A stretch of 64,000 nucleotides of DNA from Acetivibrio sp964564015. GTDB lineage: Bacteria > Bacillota > Clostridia > Acetivibrionales > Acetivibrionaceae. Location of the stretch: positions 9,494 to 73,493 of the forward strand of contig CAZLZR010000019.1 in NCBI GenBank assembly GCA_964564015.1. Direction: 5' to 3'. Positions 54,201-62,430 of this stretch are shown here, piece by piece. The translations under genes and the position numbers were made by a program. Below the pieces are notes generated by a model. It did no database searches, was not told the DNA's origin, and saw only the letters and a program-made list of their open reading frames with translations. How positions within the stretch are numbered: position 1 is the first letter of the stretch; the number at the start of each line of letters is the position of its first letter.

Positions 54201-54368
54201 ATTTGTGATACTGATTGGAACAGATATCACTTCAGAAGTCGAAGCATCAACCGTCCCCATGGAAACCACAAAATCTGATGTGGCAAAGGCAGTTCCAAAG
54301 TTGATTGAGGTTGCAAAAATGGTAACAAACATTGTGATAACAATAAAAATGCTAAAAACCTTTTTCAT
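51258..54368 (-). CDS. Cellulosomal scaffoldin with cohesins, X module and dockerin
   Basis: At least 1036 residues, interrupted by an assembly gap. Order: signal peptide (ends GTAFA), then cohesin-like modules at about 32-167, 176-312, 321-421 (cut by the gap), 456-590, 598-730 and 740-880, then an X module at about 886-970 and a dockerin to the end. Each cohesin has the core VTVPVNFLNVPDKGI and CDFAVNYDPEQLEF. The dockerin has two calcium loops, NGSQDGAINLED and DINLDGALNMED, and ends HFNKISLDY, close to the CipA tail. Cohesins dock enzymes; the X-dockerin probably binds a type II cohesin on the cell surface or an adaptor. No CBM3 is visible. A promoter lies 215 bases upstream and a terminator follows. 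Confidence 0.9.
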   Translation of the reverse strand: MKKVFSIFIVITMFVTIFATSINFGTAFATSDFVVSMGTVDASTSEVISVPISITNVPVEGLAGCDMTIKYDPSQLEYLACESGDIVSNPSVNFASNKPKDGEVRLLFLDYTLADEYIKSDGLLANLNFKVIGSSSISTPIIISNANFVDLRIKRINTLTISGSVNINGFIPSQNLEIQVGSTEGNTGDIVTVPVNFLNVPDKGILACDFAVNYDPEQLEFVDYTVGEIVYNPSVNFAINPQYSDGAIKFLFLDETTEDEHIISDGTFVYLDFKITGTSITSTPVMASRFTAVDTNFVRITPTLVPGSVNITGSIPSQDFKLQVGSTEGNTGDIVTVPVNFLNVPDKGILACDFAVNYDHDQLEFVDYTVGEIVYNPSVNFHINPQYFDGGIKFLFLDETTEAEHIISDGAFVYLDFKITGXXXXXXXXXXXXXXXXXXXXXXXXXXXXXXXXXXKLQVGSTEGNTGDIVTVPVYFLNIPDKGILACDFAVNYDPEQLEFVDYTVGEIVYNPSVNFHINPQYSDRAIKFLFLDYTTEDEHIISDGAFVYLDFKITGTSDKSTPVIATGITVADTNTVKITPIEVPGSVVITGINPSQNFEVQVGSTGGKAGDIVTVPVNFLNVPDKGIFTCDFAVDYDTTQLEFVDYTVGEIVYNPSVNFFINPEFYAGGIKLLFLDYTTKDEHIISDGTFVNLNFKITEASSTSTTIRVLDTTFGDANLKRITPKVSPGLVRIPTYPVSEPEFKINVGSTKTNIGAIAEVPVILLDTPDTGISLFDMKVTYDPTQLEYLIYEGGNTAPYTTCFNVINESDGKLRILNIEPLPTEDNYVLPDGILVKLYFRAIGSSKETPIQLSDAELGDKDLNSVSAILGSGIVNISDLPAPYFTAGFILPDFQVPTVSDANAGFKVELIGTDLYAITDKAGYFEFAEVPSGEYDIRITKNNYLTRLIENVSIEANIELSTSSDPILMWAGDIEINGSQDGAINLEDIIEICKGFNSVIGNPLYQEHLDINLDGALNMEDIMIVAKHFNKISLDY
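53006..53105. other. Assembly gap of 100 N
   Basis: Exactly 100 N inside the third visible cohesin module, a typical placeholder. The flanks are almost the same sequence (both carry the module's VGSTEG and DFKITG words), so reads from identical repeats were probably not resolved. The number of cohesins in the gap is unknown. Confidence 0.97.
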
Positions 54369-54582
54369 TTAATCATTCCTCCCTTGGATTCTTTTTTATT
54401 TTATTCTATTTCAATGTAAAACTTAGGTGCTAAATTTTATATTGCATAATAACTAAATCAGGTTTTAAAGAGTAAGAGAGAGAATTCTATGATTAGCTCT
54501 ATATAAAATGAAATCGATTTAATTTGGAATAATTGAAAAGAGTAGTGTAAATTAACAATAAACATTTTATTCTGTTAAAATA

Positions 54583-54611
54583 ATTGTATAACTATATATT
54601 TTGATAGTCAA
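54583..54611 (-). promoter_or_regulatory. Promoter of the scaffoldin gene
   Basis: On the minus strand TTGACT at 54611-54606, a 17-base spacer and TACAAT at 54588-54583. Gives a leader of about 210 bases before the scaffoldin start at 54368. Confidence 0.6.
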
Positions 54612-54693
54612 TAAATTTCATATATTGTATATACTTTTAATTAATGAAAGAATTGATGTTTCAAAATGTGCTTAACCAGGAAGGTAAATAAGA

Positions 54694-54726
54694 AAAAGCA
54701 ATGGTAAACATCAAACCATTGCTTTT
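54694..54726 (-). terminator. Terminator of glgB
   Basis: AAAAGCAATGG pairs with CCATTGCTTTT over 11 loop bases. On the minus strand the stem runs into TTTTTCTTATTT. Confidence 0.8.
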
Positions 54727-54738
54727 AGCTTTTGGGTC

Positions 54739-56763
54739 TTATAATTTTTTTAATACCAACGCCGTACGGTTAGGAGAGTATATTGAAATTCCGGTAAAAT
54801 CAGAGTTCATATTAAGCTTGTAAGTATCATAAATTACATCATGGGATATACGGCTATATCCACCGAACCTGGCTTCATCCGTATCCAGAACCACTTGGAA
54901 CCGACCGTCCTGATGAATTGGAAGTTCAAAATTCGGATACGATTCGGTAGGGTGAAAATTAAATAAAAATATGAAATCCTTCTTTCTAAAAGCAATTAGC
55001 TTTCTGTCTTGGTCTATCCAGAGAGAATGAGGCGCACCGCACCCAACGAGACCTTCTTCAGACATAAAATGAATCATTGCTTTGTCAAATTGGTTGAGGT
55101 CGTAATATCTCAGGTAATCGCTGTCAGCCAAGGTCCATTGCCTTCTGCAGTGTTTAAAGCTCCAGCCGTTACCTTCTCTTGGAAAGTCAATCCACTCAGG
55201 ATGTCCGAACTCGTTGCCCATAAAATTCAAATACCCTTCCGCACCAAGAGAAATTGTAATAAACCTTGCCATTTTGTGCAGCGCAATTGCGCGATCTATT
55301 GCAAGGTTTTGGCTTTCTTTATTCATATGCCAGTACATCTCTTTGTCTGCCATCCAGAAAATAAAAGTTTTGTCTCCAACCAAAGCCTGGTCATGGGATT
55401 CGACATAGCCTATGCGCTTTTCCATATAACGACTTGTGGATAGCTCATGATATAGTGCCTGCATGTTCCAGTCATCATCACGGAGCTTTATTGTATTTAC
55501 CCAGAAGTCGGGCATTCCCATGGCCAACCTGTAATCAAAGCCTATTCCTCCATATTCAATAGGGAGGCACATTCCCGGCATGCCACTCATGTCTTCGGCA
55601 ATAGAAATTGAATGAGGTTTTACTTCTTTGATCAACTCATTGGCATACTGAAGATAAGTCAAAGCCTCAACATTTGTGTTCATGCTGAAGTATCTGTTGT
55701 AGTTGTCAAAGGCTGTTCCTAAACCGTGGTCATGATAAATCATGGACGTGATACCATCGAAACGGAATCCGTCAAAATGGTATTCTTCCAGCCAGAATTT
55801 TATGTTTGATAAAAGAAAATGAATTACTTCATGCTTTCCGTAGTTGAACAGCTTGGAATCCCAAACGTGATGAGTGCCTTGAGCACCTGAATGGAAAAAC
55901 TGGTAGTCGGTACCATCAAACTCATTTATTCCCTCTGCAAAATTCTTTGCAGCATGGGAGTGTACAATATCCATAAGGACAGCAATGCCCATTTCGTGGG
56001 CTTTATTAATAAGGGATTTGAGTTCCTCGGGAGTACCAAACCACGAGGAGGCGGCAAAGAAGTTGGTGACATGGTATCCGAAGGAGGCGTAATAAGGGTG
56101 CTCCATTATGGCCATAATTTGAATAGTATTGTACCCAAGATTTTTTACTTTCGGGAGCATGGTTTCCTCAAACTCTTTATAGGTTCCCATGTCGCATTTT
56201 TCCTGAGCCATTCCCACATGAGTTTCATATATTAACGGAGCTTTGGAGGTATCTACTTGAAATCCGGAATCCGTCCATACGAAAGGATTTTCAGGATCCC
56301 AGATTTGTCCGCTGAAGTTGTGGGTTTCAGGATCCTGTACAACTCTTCTTATATAAAGCGGAATACGATCATTTGCTCGTCCCTGACTTTTTATATGTAC
56401 CTTGACAAGAGATTTATGGGTAAGTGCATTTTTCCCCGGGAGAAATATTTCCCAAACTCCATGTTCTTTTTTAGTCAGGGGGTGTGACTCACGATTCCAA
56501 CTGTTAAAATCTCCAATGAGATATAAAGCGTCTGCGGCAGGAGCCCATTCACGGTAATACCAGCCTTCATCAGTCTGATGAAAGCCAAAATAAAGGTGTG
56601 CATTTGCAAATTCTTTGAAACTTTTGCAATCTCCAAGGAGAGCATTTTTAACACCATGGTATCTTTTCATTCTCTCTTCGAGGTCATACCTGTGAGGTTC
56701 AAGCCACGGATCAATTTCGAGTATTTTAAGTTTAGCTTCAGGGTTTGAACTATAGTTAGTCAT
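54739..56763 (-). CDS. glgB: 1,4-alpha-glucan branching enzyme
   Basis: 674 residues. An N-terminal CBM48 (YYREWAPAADALYLIGDFNSW) leads to the GH13 barrel with nucleophile in FDGFRFDGITSM, acid in SIAEDMSGMPG and the third acid in VESHDQALVGD. It makes alpha-1,6 branches in glycogen. The sequence pattern (MGNEFGHPEWIDFPREGNGW and LIYETHVGMAQ) is that of the GH13_8 subfamily found in eukaryotes and some bacteria, not the more common GH13_9 GlgB. AGGAGAAG precedes the ATG. No other glycogen gene is next to it. Confidence 0.92.
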   Translation of the reverse strand: MTNYSSNPEAKLKILEIDPWLEPHRYDLEERMKRYHGVKNALLGDCKSFKEFANAHLYFGFHQTDEGWYYREWAPAADALYLIGDFNSWNRESHPLTKKEHGVWEIFLPGKNALTHKSLVKVHIKSQGRANDRIPLYIRRVVQDPETHNFSGQIWDPENPFVWTDSGFQVDTSKAPLIYETHVGMAQEKCDMGTYKEFEETMLPKVKNLGYNTIQIMAIMEHPYYASFGYHVTNFFAASSWFGTPEELKSLINKAHEMGIAVLMDIVHSHAAKNFAEGINEFDGTDYQFFHSGAQGTHHVWDSKLFNYGKHEVIHFLLSNIKFWLEEYHFDGFRFDGITSMIYHDHGLGTAFDNYNRYFSMNTNVEALTYLQYANELIKEVKPHSISIAEDMSGMPGMCLPIEYGGIGFDYRLAMGMPDFWVNTIKLRDDDWNMQALYHELSTSRYMEKRIGYVESHDQALVGDKTFIFWMADKEMYWHMNKESQNLAIDRAIALHKMARFITISLGAEGYLNFMGNEFGHPEWIDFPREGNGWSFKHCRRQWTLADSDYLRYYDLNQFDKAMIHFMSEEGLVGCGAPHSLWIDQDRKLIAFRKKDFIFLFNFHPTESYPNFELPIHQDGRFQVVLDTDEARFGGYSRISHDVIYDTYKLNMNSDFTGISIYSPNRTALVLKKL

Positions 56764-57232
56764 AAGTATCTTCTCCTAATTTTTTTTAACTTGCATAATA
56801 TATAAATATAGATAACCAATGTTTAAGTTATTATAGTAAAGTTGTTCATCTATATGATGCTTAAAATTCGCTTTAATTATTGCAGTATTTACCGGAGAAT
56901 AATATGCCATGTAATGGAAAAGTGATATACTTTATAAAATTTTGTACTATCCGTACTAATTTTTGGTACAGTAAGAAAACTATATACGGTAACACTTGTT
57001 CTGTGTCACTTTAGCTTGCCATTGAATTCTTCGGTAATTTATCATACATAAGAATACAGAAATTCAATATACAGCAATATTCTTGTGAAATCGGAACTTG
57101 TATTAAATCAATAGACAAGATAAAGTGTGTTATCTTGTCTATTGATTAATATATGCCAGTTTTTACATCATGTCAAGGTGGCATACAGAATTTAGATAAT
57201 GTAACAGTAAAATGAGTTTCGCGATCATTTAA
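56764..57232. other. Intergenic region with a perfect 18-base stem
   Basis: 469 bases. AATCAATAGACAAGATAA at 57106-57123 and TTATCTTGTCTATTGATT at 57130-57147 form a perfect hairpin, probably the terminator of the membrane protein gene on the minus strand, though it is 85 bases after its stop and the T run is weak. The rest is AT-rich; I could not place a promoter for glgB. Confidence 0.6.
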
Positions 57233-58195
57233 TTAAGGCTTATTTCCCTCATTGCCTGTTTTTTTGTGTGTCTTGTTTAGGAAAAGCATAATGAAGTATG
57301 TAATTAAGCCTGAACAAAGAATAGTGCAAAGATCAGCCGGGGCGAAGGGAAAACTGCCTATGGGTGTGAAAAAAAAGCTTAATCCAAACTTGAATAGTAT
57401 TCCATTCATCAAAAGCAGTTCACCAATATACATGACGAGTGTTGTTGCTGATGCGCATATTGAAGGTATGAGCTTAGAGAGAAATCTGCTTCTTCCATAA
57501 AGTATAGAGCCAACATAAGTACCCACTGTTATACCGAATACTATGAAGAATAGTGACATTAGTGACGACGATAAAGGTGATATGTAAAGAGTGCCGTTTC
57601 TGTAAAAAGCGGTTAGACAGGCAAATATACAGAGCGCAATGAATATAACTACAGAGATGGTTTGGGCAATCAACGGACGCATTTTAGCAAAATTCTGTTC
57701 ACGAAGCATCTTGGAAAAACCATATATCACATATAAAACTGCAAGGATTATGACGATGGAAATAATGTAAAAGTGTACTTTGAACGCCGGATTGTTGGCT
57801 GCGTATATGGGTTTTCCCATGGAGCGTAGAACTTCAGGAGTTGAGTAGCACAGGAAAAATTGCCAGGATTGAAGCTTAATATTTTCATAATTATCAATAA
57901 CAGGAATCTGTTCAAATACCAATTCAAATGCAAAGAATATCAGTATTCCTAAAAACGAGACAACAGGGAGAGTATAGCGTTTGAAGAGCTTGAATAACAA
58001 CGGCATAATTGCAGTCGAAGCAATCAATGCAATACTTATTGGAGTATAGGGTATTATGTATTCAGGGTAATCAGCCACATTTATGGAACCACTTTTTAAA
58101 CAATTTATCATCATTACCGCACCCATGTATATGGGGTATGCAGATGCTGATAAAACTGCTACCAATGAAAATAAATAAAAATTCTTGTATTTCAC
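57233..58195 (-). CDS. Multi-pass membrane protein of unknown function
   Basis: 320 residues with about nine hydrophobic segments and a short basic tail (LNKTHKKTGNEGNKP). A soluble outer loop of about 60 residues lies between helices three and four (EQIPVIDNYENIKLQSW). I recognise no family. The start is GTG at 58195 with GGTG a few bases upstream; an ATG at 58214 is out of frame. Its promoter lies between two copies of one palindrome, so expression is probably tightly repressed by a dimeric regulator encoded elsewhere. Confidence 0.7.
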   Translation of the reverse strand: MKYKNFYLFSLVAVLSASAYPIYMGAVMMINCLKSGSINVADYPEYIIPYTPISIALIASTAIMPLLFKLFKRYTLPVVSFLGILIFFAFELVFEQIPVIDNYENIKLQSWQFFLCYSTPEVLRSMGKPIYAANNPAFKVHFYIISIVIILAVLYVIYGFSKMLREQNFAKMRPLIAQTISVVIFIALCIFACLTAFYRNGTLYISPLSSSLMSLFFIVFGITVGTYVGSILYGRSRFLSKLIPSICASATTLVMYIGELLLMNGILFKFGLSFFFTPIGSFPFAPADLCTILCSGLITYFIMLFLNKTHKKTGNEGNKP

Positions 58196-58219
58196 AAATC
58201 ACCACACCTTTCATAAATT

Positions 58220-58289
58220 AGACTATTGTAATAGTATAGATAAATATTATAACAAAAGCTTGTATATGTAAAGACTATTTCGATAGTCT
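58220..58289 (-). promoter_or_regulatory. Promoter flanked by paired operators
   Basis: Two 18-base dyads of the form AGACTAT-N4-ATAGTCT: 58220-58237 (TGTA centre, one mismatch) and 58272-58289 (TTCG centre, perfect). Between them on the minus strand is TATAAT at 58251-58246 with TTTACA at 58272-58267. The centres are 52 bases apart, about five helix turns, which suits looping or paired binding. Confidence 0.65.
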
Positions 58290-58301
58290 GACAAAAACTA
58301 A

Positions 58302-58334
58302 AAAACCTTGGCCGATTTTAGTGGCCAAGGTTTT
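58302..58334 (-). terminator. Terminator of the small DUF1496-like gene
   Basis: AAAACCTTGGCC and GGCCAAGGTTTT pair perfectly over 9 bases; on the minus strand TTTTTTAG follows. Confidence 0.9.
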
Positions 58335-58360
58335 GGTTGTTATTAGTATTTAACCAGAAG

Positions 58361-58582
58361 CTATTTTGAATTTTGCCATGATCCGTGATTCTCAGTTGAA
58401 CATATTGTTTGGGAGCCATCATTATTTATTATTTTTGATCCGATGGCATGCCTTTTGTGTGCGTATATACAGAAAGGATCTATTTCTGCATTTCCGGCAG
58501 GACTGTTGGTAACAGCTTTAATATCAGTTGGTGAAGATATAGTGTTGATATAAAGTTTATCGTCTCTTTTATTGTTTTTCAT
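58361..58582 (-). CDS. Small protein, DUF1496-like
   Basis: 73 residues. The C-terminal half CIYAHKRHAIGSKIINNDG then QTICSTENHGSWQ has the spacing of Cys, Tyr, Gly and Trp seen in DUF1496-type short domains, whose role is unknown. The N-terminal half is polar, and there is no signal peptide. GAAAGGAATG precedes the ATG by about 6 bases and a strong terminator follows, so it is a real single-gene unit. The family match is from memory. Confidence 0.6.
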   Translation of the reverse strand: MKNNKRDDKLYINTISSPTDIKAVTNSPAGNAEIDPFCIYAHKRHAIGSKIINNDGSQTICSTENHGSWQNSK

Positions 58583-58856
58583 AGAATCATTCCTTTCATA
58601 CTTCGATAAAATAAAGCCTATATTAAATATGTGTAATTATTATTTAAAAGATTCAATTTTACATAAGGCTTTAAAAGGTATTGCAGCCATTCAATCCTAC
58701 TTAAGGAACCAATAAAATAAAACTTCCACTTTTTTTGAGTTTAGATGGACTTGGAGAAAATAGTGGTGAATGATTAAATCGGGATTTGAAGGGTATTACT
58801 AATATAAATATATATGATTGTTATACTTAAATTATTGTGGAAGTGTGGGATTTGTT

Positions 58857-59852
58857 ATGAGTAATGAATTTGATGGATTAAAATTGGCTACTTTTGCGGG
58901 GGGATGTTTTTGGTGTATGGTTCCTCCGTTCAAAGAACTGAAAGGAGTACATGAAGTGCTTGCGGGTTATACTGGAGGAATTACCGGCAACCCATCATAT
59001 GAAGAGGTTTGTGGTGGAAGTACAGGACATTATGAAGCCATACAGATAAAATATGACCCTGATACAATTTCCTATGAGGCTATTCTTGATGTTTTTTGGA
59101 GCCAGATTGACCCGACTGACCCGGAAGGACAGTTTTTTGATAAGGGTTCGCAGTACAAGACAGCTATATTTTACCATGATGAAGAACAGAGAGAACTGTC
59201 CGAGGCTTCAAAAAGAAATCTGGAAGCTGAAGGCCTGTATAACAAATCTGTTGCAACAAGGATAATAAAGGTCTCGGAGTTTTATCCGGCAGAGGAGTAT
59301 CATCAGGATTACCATTTAAAAAATCCCGATCATTACAAGAGTTATAAGATGGGATCAGGGCGGGAGGCTTTTATTCAGAATACCTGCAGAATCAGAGAAG
59401 CCAGAAAAAAGCAGTTTACAAAACCCGATGACAGTACTCTTAAGAAGAAATTGACTGCTCTCCAATATCAGGTAACCCAGGAGAATGCTACAGAAAGACC
59501 TTTTGAAAATGAATACTGGGATAACAAAAAAGAAGGCATTTATGTAGATATTGTTTCAGGTGAGCCGCTGTTCAGTTCCCTTGACAAATTTGATTCAGGC
59601 TGTGGCTGGCCGAGTTTCGATAAGGCTCTTGCTAAGGAAAACATAAAAGAAAAGATAGATAAAAGCCATTTTATGATACGCACTGAAGTGAGGAGTAAAT
59701 ATGGAGATTCTCACTTGGGGCATGTGTTTGGTGATGGCCCCACTCCAACCGGTACAAGGTATTGTATAAACTCGGCAGCACTTCGATTTATACCTGTGGA
59801 AGAACTGGAAAAGGAAGGCTACGGGGAGTACCTAAGACTTTTTAATAGATAA
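58857..59852 (+). CDS. msrAB: Methionine sulfoxide reductase MsrA-MsrB fusion
   Basis: 331 residues. The MsrA half has the catalytic GGCFWCM at the start and the family segments YTGGITGNPSYEEVCGG and EYHQDYH. The MsrB half (about residue 200 on) has SGCGWPSFDKAL, HLGHVFGDGP and the catalytic cysteine in RYCINSAALRF. It lacks the zinc-binding CxxC pairs of many MsrBs. It repairs both S and R forms of oxidised methionine. ATG at 58857 is preferred; an upstream TTG in frame at 58818 has no ribosome site. Confidence 0.95.
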   Translation: MSNEFDGLKLATFAGGCFWCMVPPFKELKGVHEVLAGYTGGITGNPSYEEVCGGSTGHYEAIQIKYDPDTISYEAILDVFWSQIDPTDPEGQFFDKGSQYKTAIFYHDEEQRELSEASKRNLEAEGLYNKSVATRIIKVSEFYPAEEYHQDYHLKNPDHYKSYKMGSGREAFIQNTCRIREARKKQFTKPDDSTLKKKLTALQYQVTQENATERPFENEYWDNKKEGIYVDIVSGEPLFSSLDKFDSGCGWPSFDKALAKENIKEKIDKSHFMIRTEVRSKYGDSHLGHVFGDGPTPTGTRYCINSAALRFIPVEELEKEGYGEYLRLFNR

Positions 59853-60261
59853 ATGTTTGAGAGTGATACAAACCTTTTTCTTTGGTTGTGGGATTGGCTT
59901 TAGAATGGCTTTTATAAAGAAGGATTCTCGTATTGTCATTGTAATAAATTTAACCGGCGCTTGAAATATTAAATCCATAATTACTTGAAAATTCAACATG
60001 TGGATGATAAAATTAGTTTTACAAGCGCTTTATTACGCAGATTGAGACGGGAATGCCTTTTAACCTGCCACATTTCTTAACGTACCTGCTTGAAAGTCTT
60101 TTGGGGTGGCGTACTGTAAGTGGCAGTAGATACAGGTGGTACAATGGATTTATCCGTCCTCTGTTACAATGCAGTTTGCATCTGCTTGAACGGAGGATGT
60201 ATTTTTATATTTATCTCGCCTAAGTTTCAATGATTCTAATGGCAAAGAAAGGGTGTTTAAA
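59853..60261. other. Intergenic region with inverted repeats
   Basis: 409 bases. CTGCCAC near 60066 and GTGGCAG near 60120 pair, with CGTAC / GTAC words just inside, which could form a long hairpin in the mRNA leader of the next gene. No known riboswitch or T-box core could be recognised. Confidence 0.4.
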
Positions 60262-61896
60262 ATGGCAATTACTGATTTTCTTGAAAAAAATGCAAAGCTT
60301 TATCCATCTGAGGTCAGTCTAGTGGAAATTAATCCTACCAACCAGCCAGATCACACAGTAACATGGCGTGAATACAATTTGATTGAGACAAGCCCGGCTG
60401 AAAAATATCGTCGTGAAATGACATGGAAGGAATTTGATACCAAGGCGAATCGTTTTGCTAATCTTTTGCTCACTCGTGGTATTAAAAAGGGTGATAAAGT
60501 AGCTATCCTTCTTATGAACTGTCTCGAATGGCTTCCTATTTATTTTGGTACCTTAAAGACAGGAGCTTTAGCCGTTCCAATGAATTATCGTTACACTGCG
60601 GAGGAAATTAAATACTGCCTTGAGTTGTCAGAAGCCAATACACTAATATTCGGACCTGAATTCATCGGGCGTGTAGAGCAGGTATTTGATCATCTGCAGG
60701 GTGTAAAGACATTTTTCTATGTTGGTGAGAATCGACCTACTTTTGCTGACAGTTATGACAAACTCGTATCTTTTTGCTCATCTACAGCACCTGCTGTTGA
60801 ATTGAAAGACGACGATGATGCAGCAATTTATTTCTCATCCGGTACAACCGGATTTCCGAAAGCAATTCTACACTCTCACAGCGCACTGGTTTCTTCATGT
60901 ATGACAGAGCAGAACCACCATTCACAGACGCGTGAAGATGTTTTTTTGTGTATTCCTCCACTCTATCATACCGGCGCAAAAATGCATTGGTTTGGCAGTT
61001 TGTTGTCCGGAAGCAAGGCTGTTTTATTAAGAGGAGTTAAACCCGAGTGGGTTTTGCAGGCTGTTTCAGAAGAAAAAGCTACCATTGTCTGGCTGCTTGT
61101 TCCATGGGTGCAAGACATTCTGGATGCAATTGATCGCGGTGAAATTCGACTGGAAGATTACCGCCTTGAACAATGGAGGCTTATGCATGTTGGGGCACAA
61201 CCTGTTCCGCCTAGTTTGATTCGTCGATGGAAGCAGGTATTTCCTGAACATGAGTACGATACAAACTACGGGCTGAGTGAATCAATCGGTCCAGGCTGTG
61301 TACACCTTGGTGTAGAAAACATTCACAAGGTTGGGTCTATCGGAAAAGCAGGATATCTCTGGGAAACAGCTATTGTTAAAGACAATGGTGAGCCTGTTGC
61401 AGTGGGCGAGGTAGGCGAATTGATTGTCAAAGGTCCCGGTGTTATGAAATGTTACTTCAACAACCCGAAAGCAACAGCTGAAATACTGAAAGATGGCTGG
61501 TTATATACCGGTGATGTTGCAAAAATGGACGAAGATGGTTTTATTTATCTTGTTGACCGTAAAAAGGATGTAATTATTACCGGTGGTGAGAATTTATATC
61601 CTGTACAGATCGAAGACTTTTTGAGAGCACACCAGGCAATAAAAGATGTAGCTGTCATAGGGATGCCTGATGAGAGACTTGGAGAAATCGCAGCGGCTAT
61701 AATAGAACTGAAGGAAGGTGCTGTATGTACTGAAGATGACATAAATGAATTCTGTAAGGAATTGCCACGCTATAAAAGACCGCACAAAATTATTTTTGCT
61801 CAGGTTCCGAGAAATCCAACCGGAAAAATTGAGAAGCCTCGCCTCCGTGAAATATATTGCGGTAAGAGGCTGGTTGAAGCACAGACAACAAAATAG
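60262..61896 (+). CDS. Acyl-CoA synthetase-like AMP-binding enzyme
   Basis: 544 residues of the class I adenylate-forming superfamily. Motifs: P-loop YFSSGTTGFPKAIL, the A5 motif YGLSESIGPG, GWLYTGDVAKMDEDGFI, VDRKKDVIITGGENLYP and a C-terminal lysine in NPTGKIEKPRLRE. It activates a carboxylic acid with ATP and probably transfers it to CoA; substrate length cannot be told. ATG at 60262 follows AAAGGGTG. No fatty-acid genes are adjacent, and a terminator follows, so it is a single unit. Confidence 0.9.
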   Translation: MAITDFLEKNAKLYPSEVSLVEINPTNQPDHTVTWREYNLIETSPAEKYRREMTWKEFDTKANRFANLLLTRGIKKGDKVAILLMNCLEWLPIYFGTLKTGALAVPMNYRYTAEEIKYCLELSEANTLIFGPEFIGRVEQVFDHLQGVKTFFYVGENRPTFADSYDKLVSFCSSTAPAVELKDDDDAAIYFSSGTTGFPKAILHSHSALVSSCMTEQNHHSQTREDVFLCIPPLYHTGAKMHWFGSLLSGSKAVLLRGVKPEWVLQAVSEEKATIVWLLVPWVQDILDAIDRGEIRLEDYRLEQWRLMHVGAQPVPPSLIRRWKQVFPEHEYDTNYGLSESIGPGCVHLGVENIHKVGSIGKAGYLWETAIVKDNGEPVAVGEVGELIVKGPGVMKCYFNNPKATAEILKDGWLYTGDVAKMDEDGFIYLVDRKKDVIITGGENLYPVQIEDFLRAHQAIKDVAVIGMPDERLGEIAAAIIELKEGAVCTEDDINEFCKELPRYKRPHKIIFAQVPRNPTGKIEKPRLREIYCGKRLVEAQTTK

Positions 61897-61921
61897 GCTT
61901 CCGGCATTTTTGCTTAAGCAG

Positions 61922-61952
61922 GAGTTGCAGACATTGAGCTGCAACTCTTTTT
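61922..61952 (+). terminator. Terminator of the acyl-CoA synthetase gene
   Basis: GAGTTGCAG and CTGCAACTC pair perfectly over an 8-base loop, followed by five T. Confidence 0.9.
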
Positions 61953-62082
61953 AATGATTTTCTTTTTAAAAATCGGATAAAATAGAAATATGCAAATTTA
62001 AGCTTTTTTAAGGAAGTTTTGATAAACTAAATAGCAGTTGATTTTAACAAAAAAATCTCTGGTCCTTAACAATACTGGAATT

Positions 62083-62122
62083 GTTAAATCAATGTTAAAT
62101 CAACGTTAAATGATTGTTAGTG
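62083..62122 (+). promoter_or_regulatory. Pho boxes (PhoP-type direct repeats)
   Basis: GTTAAAT at 62083, 62094 and 62105 and GTTAGTG at 62116 lie exactly 11 bases apart, the spacing of Gram-positive PhoP/PhoB boxes. A possible -10 TATATT lies at 62143-62148. They should turn on the downstream genes when phosphate is scarce. Confidence 0.7.
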
Positions 62123-62246
62123 ATGGTTGGATTTTCAGAAAGTATATTGTATATCGTGGTGAAATATGCTATTCTAAGAAAGGTCAAGAAGGTAAAAACG
62201 CATTTAGGTGAATATTTGTGAAAAACTAAAGGAAAGTTGATGAAAA

Positions 62247-62396
62247 ATGACAGTAACGCTTAGCTCTTTTTTAAACGAATTAATTAGAAATCCGGCACTG
62301 ATTGTAACCAGCCTTCTTACATTGTGGGGATTAATGGTAATTGTTTGGACAGCTTCTCCTAATGCTATTACTGTCTATAGTATTAGGTTTTTTTAA
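62247..62396 (+). pseudogene. Remnant of a PiT-type phosphate permease gene
   Basis: 49 codons from ATG with GGAAAG about 9 bases upstream. The product begins SSFLNELIRNPALIVTSLLT and ends WTASPNAITVYSIRFF. From memory, clostridial PiT permeases begin with a similar helix and continue with a WTDAPNAIATCVSTR-like motif; here the key part is altered and a stop follows at once. The remaining 300 or more residues are missing. The position between Pho boxes and a PhoU-like gene is where a pit gene would be expected. It could instead be a real small membrane peptide. Confidence 0.5.
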
Positions 62397-62430
62397 AGAA
62401 TAATAATTTAATGAAAGAGGATTGGGAATT

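Noticed and set aside
60040..60215. Possible T-box leader suggested by GGGGTGGCGTAC
   Set aside because: It does not match the T-box core (GGGTGGNACCGCG), there is no terminator before the gene, and an acyl-CoA synthetase is not a usual T-box target.
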